19,277 nucleotides of DNA, taken from positions 1 through 19,277 of the forward strand of contig JAAWBP010000028.1 of assembly GCA_022792755.1 (NCBI GenBank), written 5' to 3'. The DNA is from Oscillospiraceae bacterium (GTDB taxonomy: Bacteria > Bacillota > Clostridia > Oscillospirales > Ruminococcaceae). Of this stretch, positions 14,793 through 19,277 are shown piece after piece. The notes below the pieces were generated by a model. It was not told the DNA's origin, ran no database searches, and worked only from the letters and a program-made list of their open reading frames with translations. The position numbers and the translations under genes were made by a program. How positions within the stretch are numbered: the first letter of the stretch is position 1; each line of letters opens with the position of its first letter.

Positions 14793-15188
14793 ATGAACTC
14801 TTATAACAATTATCCCGGACAGAACCAGCCGCAGTGGAACCCCCAGACGCAGCAGTGGACGCCGGTCCCCCCGCAGCAGCCGCGGGACAACGGCGGGTTT
14901 GCGATCGCCTCGTTCGTCATCGGCTTGGTCGGCCTGCTTCTGAATTTCTGCTGCCTTGCCTACATCACGCCGATCATGGGGATCCTCAGCTTGATCTTCG
15001 GCATCGTTTCGATCCGCTCCTCCAAGAAGGGGATGGCGATTGCGGGGATCATCCTAGGCGCGTTTACGATCCTATTCGCAATCTTTATCCTGGTCGGATT
15101 GTTCGCAGCGGTCGGATACGACGGGAACATCGAGCTCTTTTTCGATGAGCTTTTCTACGAGATGTTCGGAGAGCACCTCTATTATTAA
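14793..15188 (+). CDS. DUF4190 domain-containing membrane protein
   Basis: 131 residues. A polar N-terminus rich in Asn, Gln and Pro (MNSYNNYPGQNQPQWNPQTQ and on to about residue 35) precedes two membrane segments, GFAIASFVIGLVGLLLNF and GMAIAGIILGAFTILFAIF. Between them is YITPIMGILSLIFGIVSI, a DUF4190-like stretch. The acidic C-terminal tail is ELFFDELFYEMFGEHLYY. The function is unknown; such proteins are small membrane proteins of Gram-positive bacteria. The ATG at 14793 follows AAGGAG with six bases between. The longer in-frame start at 14664 lies inside the promoter and is rejected. The stop is only 11 bases from the RNase P RNA. Confidence 0.8.
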   Translation: MNSYNNYPGQNQPQWNPQTQQWTPVPPQQPRDNGGFAIASFVIGLVGLLLNFCCLAYITPIMGILSLIFGIVSIRSSKKGMAIAGIILGAFTILFAIFILVGLFAAVGYDGNIELFFDELFYEMFGEHLYY

Positions 15189-15199
15189 TCTTCGCCGAT

Positions 15200-15541
15200 G
15201 ACGAGCAGACTGTGTGGCAGCGCGAATTTTTCGTGAGGAAAGTCCGGGCATCACAGGACAGGATAGCTGCTAACGGCAGCCGAAGGCGACTTCAGGGCCA
15301 GTGCAACAGAGAGATACCGCCGCGGCTTCTGCCGCGGTAAGGGTGGAAAGGCGAGGTAAGAGCTCACCGCCCGTCCAGGAGACTGGAGGGGCCTGTAAAC
15401 CCTATCCGATGCAACGCCGAGCGCGCGAATCCGCTGGTCCGGCGGTCACCAGCGCAACGGGCGGCACCGAGCATGTGCGGCGACGCCATGCCAAGATAGA
15501 TTGTCACACTCGACAGAACCCGGCTTATAGGTCTGCTCGTT
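15200..15541 (+). ncRNA. rnpB: RNase P RNA
   Basis: Catalytic RNA of ribonuclease P, which removes 5' leaders from pre-tRNAs. The ends are set by helix P1, where ACGAGCAGAC (15201-15210) pairs perfectly with GTCTGCTCGT (15531-15540). Conserved core elements are all present: GAGGAAAGTCCGGGC (CR I, from 15234), ACAGGACAGGATAGCTGCTAACGG region, GGCGACTTCAGGGCCAGTGC, GGTAAGGGTGGAAAGGCG, AGATAGATTG (CR IV) and ACAGAACCCGGCTTAT (CR V). The length of about 340 bases and the layout suggest a type A-like RNA. The DUF4190 stop is 11 bases upstream. TATTAT at 15180-15185, within that gene's last codons, could be the -10, though no -35 is convincing. Confidence 0.95.
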
Positions 15542-15555
15542 ATTTAGAATTCCCC

Positions 15556-15584
15556 ACCGCTCTGCATACCGCAGGGCGGTTTTG
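15556..15584 (+). terminator. Intrinsic terminator of rnpB
   Basis: ACCGCTCTGC (15556-15565) pairs with GCAGGGCGGT (15571-15580) around a 5-base loop, with one U.G pair, followed by TTTTG. It lies 15 bases after the end of rnpB. Confidence 0.85.
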
Positions 15585-15589
15585 TATTG

Positions 15590-16010
15590 CAGGCCGGTAC
15601 TTGCTTTATCTAAGGCGAGGTGGTTCGCAGGATAAGCGCCTACAGATTCTAACAGTGTTGGTGTGCGAATTGCCGGCAGGGGTCCCCTACTCCGCACGAT
15701 ATGTAGTTTGTACAAGGTACTCCGCTGTCAATACGCAATTCGCAGGCAATACCGAATCTACCGGTTCGCAACCCGCGAGATACACAGTTTATACAACGTG
15801 CCTTCCAAGGCGGCGCGCCTCCGCAGGCAACCGCGATCCGCAGACGTCATTTGCAACAGTATTGGAAGCCCGCGCACTGCATGTTTTGTATAACGCACCC
15901 CGCAGGATAAAGAGCTTAAAACCAGGAAAACATTCGGGGGCGTATTGTCCTGCCGAGGCCACTCGGCCGAATCACCCGCGGCGGTTCGCCGCCCCGGTCA
16001 CGGGCACGCC
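15590..16010 (-). repeat. Composite hairpin repeat, locus D (minus orientation)
   Basis: This locus fills the gap between rnpB and the TIGR04076 gene. Read on the minus strand it begins with the boundary motif GTGCCCGTGACCGGGG (about 15992-16007) and the hairpin GCGGCG-AAC-CGCCGC (15978-15992). A core follows at 15901-15946, then two terminal-module-like stretches (about 15810-15880 and 15735-15790), then a second core at 15626-15670 preceded by the GC-rich AGGGGACCCCT. The boundary motif contains the stop codon of the TIGR04076 gene (TCA at 15998-16000 on the plus strand). Sequence drift is greater here than in loci B, C and E. I see no protein-coding gene. Confidence 0.75.
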
Positions 16011-16309
16011 TCCAGTTTGAAGATGACGGGGCGGAGCCCGTCGTTGCAGCTGCAGATGGCGACCCCCGGCTTCCTGATCCAATCTCCGTGATAAAAGAGG
16101 GCTTCGCCTGCACCGTGCGCCAGCGCAAAGACGTACTGGTAGATCGCCTTCCATGCCTCGTCGCAAAGCCCTTCCGGTTTTGCATAATCGGCGTAAAACA
16201 CCTGCCCCGCCCGCATCATCGGGCAGGCGGCCAGCCCTTCTGCGCCGTACTCCGCCGCGAGCTCCCGGTCGAGGGTCGTTTTGAGGACGGTGATTTTTAC
16301 TTGATTCAT
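15998..16309 (-). CDS. TIGR04076 family protein
   Basis: The 103 residues begin MNQVKITVLKTTLDRELAAE and contain CPMMRAGQVFYAD, GLCDEAWKAIYQYVFALAHG, WIRKPGVAICSCNDGLRPVIF. This Cys-containing pattern matches the uncharacterised TIGR04076 family. The conserved Cys (about residues 28, 47, 85, 87) suggest metal binding or redox chemistry, but nothing is established. The start is the ATG at 16309, which overlaps the GNAT stop as ATGA with GGAGGG upstream; the longer in-frame start at 16381 is inside the GNAT gene. The stop codon and the last codons fall in the boundary motif of repeat locus D, so the original C-terminus may have been altered. Confidence 0.82.
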   Translation of the reverse strand: MNQVKITVLKTTLDRELAAEYGAEGLAACPMMRAGQVFYADYAKPEGLCDEAWKAIYQYVFALAHGAGEALFYHGDWIRKPGVAICSCNDGLRPVIFKLEACP

Positions 16310-16743
16310 TGCCGGCCCTCCCCCAGTTCTTTGCCCATCTCCACATGCGGGCAGCCCTCGTCCAGATATTCCGGGCCGCATCTGCGGTATCCGCAGGCGG
16401 TGTAAAATTCCTCGGCCCGCTGCTGTGCACCCAGTACCAGCCGCCGTCCGCCCTTTCCGCAGCAGCGGTTCTCCGCTTCTTCGAGCAGGAGCCTGCCGAG
16501 CCCCTCTCCCCGCCGATCCCGGCGGACGCAGATCCTCCCGATGTGCCAGTCCTCCCCCTCCCGGTAGAGGCGGGCGGCGGCTACGGGAATGCCGTCCGCG
16601 AGCGCCAGTAGATGGTCGCAGCGCTGATCCACCTCGTCAAACTCCTCGCGGAAGCCCTGCTCCTCTACAAAAACCGCCTGGCGCAGCGCGTAACAATCCG
16701 CCGTTTTGGGGTCGGCGGCGGTCAGCCAGACAAACTCCATCAT
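16306..16743 (-). CDS. GNAT family N-acetyltransferase, ElaA-like
   Basis: Acetyl-CoA-dependent acyltransferase with unknown acceptor. The 145 residues have the ElaA-type pattern LRQAVFVEEQGF near residue 20, then HLLALADGIPVAAARLY. The acetyl-CoA-binding motif A is IGRICVRRDRRGEGLGRLLL, with the R..G.G/L core. The late LGAQQRAEEFYTACGY and LDEGCPHVEM are as in E. coli ElaA. The first ATG (16743) has AGGAGG six bases upstream and is preferred to the adjacent second ATG. It is coupled by a 4-base overlap to the TIGR04076 gene. The promoter lies about 200 bases upstream, behind a structured leader. Confidence 0.9.
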   Translation of the reverse strand: MMEFVWLTAADPKTADCYALRQAVFVEEQGFREEFDEVDQRCDHLLALADGIPVAAARLYREGEDWHIGRICVRRDRRGEGLGRLLLEEAENRCCGKGGRRLVLGAQQRAEEFYTACGYRRCGPEYLDEGCPHVEMGKELGEGRQ

Positions 16744-16844
16744 TCAAATCCTCCTCATTCAAATCGAGACCACCCACCGCTGGGTAAAAGCACAAGACTT
16801 CCTGCCCTTTTTGGCTGGCAATTTTTGCTCCTTACCCCGGGATG

Positions 16845-16932
16845 TAAAACCGGCGGCGCATTTTGATCCGCCGGAGCGGGCTCTTTACAGCACAAAAAAC
16901 AGCTGTGGCCATTTTACCGCTGAAACTGTAAC
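16845..16932 (-). ncRNA. Candidate 88-base leader RNA or attenuated transcript before the GNAT gene
   Basis: From the promoter at 16939-16967 the minus-strand RNA would begin near 16932. TTACAG (16926-16931) can pair with CTGTAA (16885-16890), closing a domain that holds the ACAGC/GCTGT hairpin. A terminator-like stem follows, CCGGCGG (16868-16874) with CCGCCGG (16850-16856), and then TTTT (16846-16849). Most transcripts may therefore stop before the GNAT coding region, giving either a small RNA or attenuation control. It belongs to a 341-base gap without a protein gene; the remainder (16744-16840) shows only the direct repeat CATTCAAATC and a small ACCCA/TGGGT stem. Confidence 0.45.
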
Positions 16933-16958
16933 GGTAAAATTATACCACAGCTGTTTTT
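16895..16958. repeat. Long interrupted inverted repeat enclosing the GNAT promoter -10
   Basis: The outer arms AAAAACAGCTGTGG (16895-16908) and CCACAGCTGTTTTT (16945-16958) are perfect complements. The inner arms ATTTTACCG (16911-16919) and CGGTAAAAT (16932-16940) are also perfect. That makes 23 pairs with a small internal loop. The right half contains the minus-strand -10 element and spacer, so regulator binding or cruciform formation here would affect that promoter. Confidence 0.75.
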
Positions 16959-16967
16959 GTTTCACAA
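16939..16967 (-). promoter_or_regulatory. Promoter of the GNAT-TIGR04076 operon
   Basis: On the minus strand, TTGTGA (16962-16967), 17 bases, TATAAT (16939-16944) with TGG directly before it (extended -10). Confidence 0.7.
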
Positions 16968-17025
16968 CCGAACGCGTTGAATCAGCAAGGGTGAGCGGAG
17001 ACGACCGAACGAATCCTCCCGCCCC

Positions 17026-17057
17026 AAAACAAACGCCCTTCCCCAGTTCCGGGGCGT
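17026..17057 (-). terminator. Terminator of the bofA unit
   Basis: On the minus strand, ACGCCC (17052-17057) pairs with GGGCGT (17033-17038), with inner C/G pairing, followed by TTTGTTTT. It lies 28 bases after the bofA stop. Confidence 0.65.
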
Positions 17058-17084
17058 ATGATCCCGCCGGCCCGGGAACCGCTT

Positions 17085-17330
17085 TTAAAGGAAAGAAAGG
17101 GCGGTGAGCCCCGCGACGCCGGGAATCCCCAAAACGGCTGAAACGGCTAGGGTGTAAAGGTTGACCGGGACGGCCAGCCCTGCGACGGAAACCCCGCCCA
17201 GCGCCAATAAGCCCCCTGCGATGCTGACCGCCCCCGTGCGGAGGGGATGTTTGCTCCGTTTACAGAGCACCAGCATGAAAAGCCCGCAAATCAGCAGATA
17301 GGCTGTCACGCAAATCGTCATCAAGTCCAA
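17085..17330 (-). CDS. bofA: BofA family pro-sigma-K processing inhibitor
   Basis: In Bacillus, BofA is a small membrane protein that holds back cleavage of pro-sigma-K by SpoIVFB during sporulation. The 81 residues have two membrane segments, LMTICVTAYLLICGLFMLVL and a second around 38-56. The family signature AVPVNLYTLAVSAVLGIPGV is close to the HVPINL...LGIPG of B. subtilis BofA. The start is taken as the TTG at 17330, with AAGGAG ten bases upstream; the ATG at 17321 is too far from that site. The gene follows DUF2508/YaaL by 23 bases, as in the recR-yaaL-bofA order of Bacillus. It suggests a spore-forming ancestry. Confidence 0.88.
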   Translation of the reverse strand: MDLMTICVTAYLLICGLFMLVLCKRSKHPLRTGAVSIAGGLLALGGVSVAGLAVPVNLYTLAVSAVLGIPGVAGLTALSFL

Positions 17331-17353
17331 ACGCTGTCATCTCCTTTTCGCTT

Positions 17354-17623
17354 TTACCGGCTGCCGCTGTAAAGCCCTCTCATCCTCGCCTGTTTCAGCA
17401 GGTAGCTGTACCGGCTTTCAAGCGATTCGAGCTCGTAAATCGTCGACTCCACCAGTTCTTCATCCAAAGCATAGTCAAACCGGCAGCGCGCGCTGTCCAG
17501 CTTCATTTTGATATCGCTGATATCGGCGATCAGCTGCTGATTGCAGCGGTCGGCTTCGCTTTTTTCCTCCGCCTTCCGTGCGGTGCTGAAAAAACGGACC
17601 GCCTGGCTGATTACTCCTTCCAT
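17354..17623 (-). CDS. DUF2508 (YaaL-like) protein
   Basis: The 89 residues are mostly helical and charged. The N-terminus is MEGVISQAVRFFSTARKAEE, and the tail is LESLESRYSYLLKQARMRGL with a YALDEELVESTIYELE stretch before it. Family DUF2508 has no known function; B. subtilis YaaL sits between recR and bofA. Here bofA follows, but recR is not present upstream; a lipoprotein gene is there instead. The ATG at 17623 follows AGAGGTG. I find no confident promoter in the 100 bases upstream. Confidence 0.85.
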   Translation of the reverse strand: MEGVISQAVRFFSTARKAEEKSEADRCNQQLIADISDIKMKLDSARCRFDYALDEELVESTIYELESLESRYSYLLKQARMRGLYSGSR

Positions 17624-17728
17624 GACGTCACCTCTTCACAACTAGTTTACGCAGGAAGGATTGGAGTTTATTCCTGAATTTATACAAACTTTTTCTCAAA
17701 TCCAGGAAGGAGAACCGGATTCTCACGC

Positions 17729-17756
17729 AAAAAACGCCCGGAGAGATTCCAGGCGT
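17729..17756 (-). terminator. Intrinsic terminator of the lipoprotein gene
   Basis: On the minus strand, ACGCCTGGA pairs with TCCGGGCGT around ATCTC with one T/G position, followed by TTTTTT. It ends 35 bases past the stop codon. Confidence 0.9.
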
Positions 17757-17791
17757 CTTCGATATACACTTAGTAATTTTGCCCTCGATGA

Positions 17792-18829
17792 TCAAGACAG
17801 CTTGATATTTCTGGGGCTGTAGCGGTTGACCGCTTCCTCGTTGACGGTCACTTTGACCGATTCCAGCCTGCTTTCCAGCTTCTGGGTGTATTCTTCCCCC
17901 CGCAGCTGCCGGAGCACCGCCTCGCGGTTTTTGGCATAAAGCTCATCGTCCTTGCTCAGGTCATACCGGGCGCCGAGGAAGATATAACCCTCGGAGGTGT
18001 CGTCGGAATACGGGACGTTGTACTCCTTCTGCTCAAAGGTCTTTTCCACAAAGCCCTCCAACGATCCGCCCTGCTGTTTGGAAAGCAGGGTAACGTTCCG
18101 GTCGGAGTCGCTGGTGTCGGGCTTGTAATCGCTGAGGCCGTAATCGCTGTAAAGCTCCGTGAGGTACTCGTCGATCACTTCGTCGATATTCTTCCCCCGG
18201 TTGATCTCGGTGATATAACCATCGACCGTTTTTTTCAGCTCAGCCTCGTCGATCTTGGTGCCGTCCGGCTTGGTGCGGCTGACCGAGAGATACTTGACTT
18301 TGGCGTAATTGTCGTAAAAATGCCCCTGGATGGTCTCTTCGCTGACCGGTTCCACACCGTTTGTCTCATAAAAGTAGTCGAAGATTTTTTGCGTTTTATA
18401 GTCGTTTTCAGCCAGCTTCAAAACCGAAGCATAGGAAATCCCGTTCTGCTCGTAGGTCTTCTGATACTGCGACCAATAGGAATCCGCCTTTGTTTTGGCG
18501 GTGTTCGTCCCCTCTGTCCCCATCGTCATCCCGAGCTCGTCGAACATAAGGTTGACCGCGACATACTGCCGCGTGGTTTTCATCGCCTTGTTGACGATCC
18601 ACTGCTCGGCCGAAACCTCCTCAATGGTCTGGCTCCATAAGTCCTTAGAGGCGTCGGCAAGGCCCTGCGCTTCGCTGTAGGCGTCCATCAAATAAGAGAG
18701 GTAGACCCCGGCCGGCACCGTATCGTTTTCCGTTTTGACAGCCCAGGAGGTATCCCCCGAACAGCCGGTCACAGAAAACAGAAGCGCCCCCATGAGAAGC
18801 CCGGTAAACAGGCATTTGATCTTTTTCAT
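17792..18829 (-). CDS. PrsA/SurA-like lipoprotein with degenerate parvulin domain
   Basis: The 345 residues begin MKKIKCLFTGLLMGALLFSV, a type II signal peptide with lipobox VTGC; Cys at about 23 would be lipidated, giving an outer-membrane-leaflet anchored extracytoplasmic protein. The helical region up to about residue 165 fits a SurA/PrsA N-terminal chaperone domain. From about 170 (AKVKYLSVSRTKPDGT) the order of segments resembles a parvulin peptidyl-prolyl isomerase: KKTVDGYITEINRGKNIDEV, then GGSLEGFVEKTFEQKEYNVP, then EGYIFLGARYDLS. The usual VxHILV and active-site residues are not evident, so isomerase activity is doubtful. The start at 18829 is set by AGGAGG seven bases upstream; the upstream in-frame ATG at 18889 lies in the repeat. 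Repeat locus E forms its 5' flank. Confidence 0.83.
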   Translation of the reverse strand: MKKIKCLFTGLLMGALLFSVTGCSGDTSWAVKTENDTVPAGVYLSYLMDAYSEAQGLADASKDLWSQTIEEVSAEQWIVNKAMKTTRQYVAVNLMFDELGMTMGTEGTNTAKTKADSYWSQYQKTYEQNGISYASVLKLAENDYKTQKIFDYFYETNGVEPVSEETIQGHFYDNYAKVKYLSVSRTKPDGTKIDEAELKKTVDGYITEINRGKNIDEVIDEYLTELYSDYGLSDYKPDTSDSDRNVTLLSKQQGGSLEGFVEKTFEQKEYNVPYSDDTSEGYIFLGARYDLSKDDELYAKNREAVLRQLRGEEYTQKLESRLESVKVTVNEEAVNRYSPRNIKLS

Positions 18830-18849
18830 TCCAATTCCTCCTAATGATT

Positions 18850-19277
18850 CCACGGCGGGACAATCCGCGCCCGTGACCGGGCAGGACAATCCGGCGGCGA
18901 ACCGCCGCCGGTGGTTCGCACACCGAGCTTTTACCGGTCAAAAAGTTTTCAAACCTGTGAGGCCTGTGCCCAGGCAGGGCAAACGCGATGCACAAGTCAT
19001 TCTGTTCAGGACAGCTTTACCCCGCGAAGCGTATTTTACAAATTACAGGGCAAGGTACCCCTGCCGGCAGTTCGCACCCCGGCGTTCTGCTAATCTCTAA
19101 GTATTTATCCTGCGAGGCGCATGAAACCGAACAGCTACAACGCACCTCGCGGGATACGAATATTGTTATTCACACCGCCTGTGAATCGCGTTTACCAGTG
19201 CCGGCGGAGGCACTCCGCCGAAATCTTCGATTTCGCCAACGGGTGAGGTTATTATTACGAGCCGCAGGCGAGTAACA
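18850..19277 (+). repeat. Composite hairpin repeat, locus E (runs to window end)
   Basis: The 448-base stretch right of the lipoprotein start holds only repeat. The boundary motif GCGCCCGTGACCGGGCAGG starts at 18867. A perfect hairpin with 9-base arms (18891-18899 and 18903-18911) and loop AAC follows. The cores are at 18913-18962 and 19070-19118, spaced 156 bases. CCTGCGAGG (19109-19117) pairs with CCTCGCGGG (19145-19153). The terminal module (GCGGGATACGAATATTG...GAATCGCG, 19149-19190) ends in CGGCGGAG-GCA-CTCCGCCG (19202-19220). It continues past the edge. The lipoprotein promoter should lie in this region on the minus strand, but I cannot identify one. Confidence 0.85.

Noticed and set aside
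14793..15188. DUF4190 start at 14664
   Set aside because: That start lies on the -35 element and has no ribosome binding site; the ATG at 14793 follows AAGGAG.
15301..16020. A 239-codon plus-strand open frame
   Set aside because: It runs through RNase P RNA, its terminator and repeat locus D, so it cannot be a normal gene.

Overview
The window comes from a high-GC, Gram-positive clostridial genome. I infer an Oscillospiraceae/Ruminococcaceae-like organism. The reasons are the clostridial order of the cell-shape operon (mreB, mreC, mreD, a class B PBP, minD, mgsA), AGGAGG-type ribosome binding sites, a BofA/YaaL pair of the kind found in spore formers, and compact genes on both strands. No rRNA, tRNA, CRISPR array, transposase or phage gene was seen.

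Layout. Positions 1-10730 are almost entirely minus-strand housekeeping genes. In transcription order (right to left) they are a Nudix ADP-ribose pyrophosphatase, zapA, a U32-family protein, dut, mreB-mreC-mreD-mrdA, minD, mgsA and hisS, which is cut by the left edge. This block joins cell elongation (MreBCD and PBP2), division-site placement (MinD, ZapA), nucleotide housekeeping (Dut, Nudix), methylglyoxal metabolism and translation. Good sigma-A-type promoters precede mreB and minD. minC, minE and rodA, which often accompany these genes in clostridia, are absent here.

From 10990 onward the window is more accessory. It holds an M14 carboxypeptidase-like gene whose zinc ligands and catalytic Glu are all replaced (a probable pseudoenzyme), a FAD-dependent amine/amino-acid oxidoreductase, a DUF2752 protein with a small membrane partner, a DUF4190 membrane protein directly followed by the RNase P RNA gene, a GNAT/TIGR04076 pair behind a structured leader, bofA with its DUF2508/YaaL neighbour, and a PrsA-like lipoprotein.

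The most unusual content is a family of long, hairpin-rich intergenic repeats at five places: 5808-5933 (one decayed copy inside the mre operon), 11877-12306, 13634-14071, 15590-16010 and 18850-19277. Each is built from a roughly 50-base core in 70-156-base monomers, GC-rich three-base-loop hairpins whose stems differ while pairing is kept, a terminal module, and a boundary motif around CCCGTGACCGGG. They encode no credible protein. Three leaders (Nudix gene, oxidoreductase, GNAT operon) also carry inverted repeats that could control expression at the RNA level.
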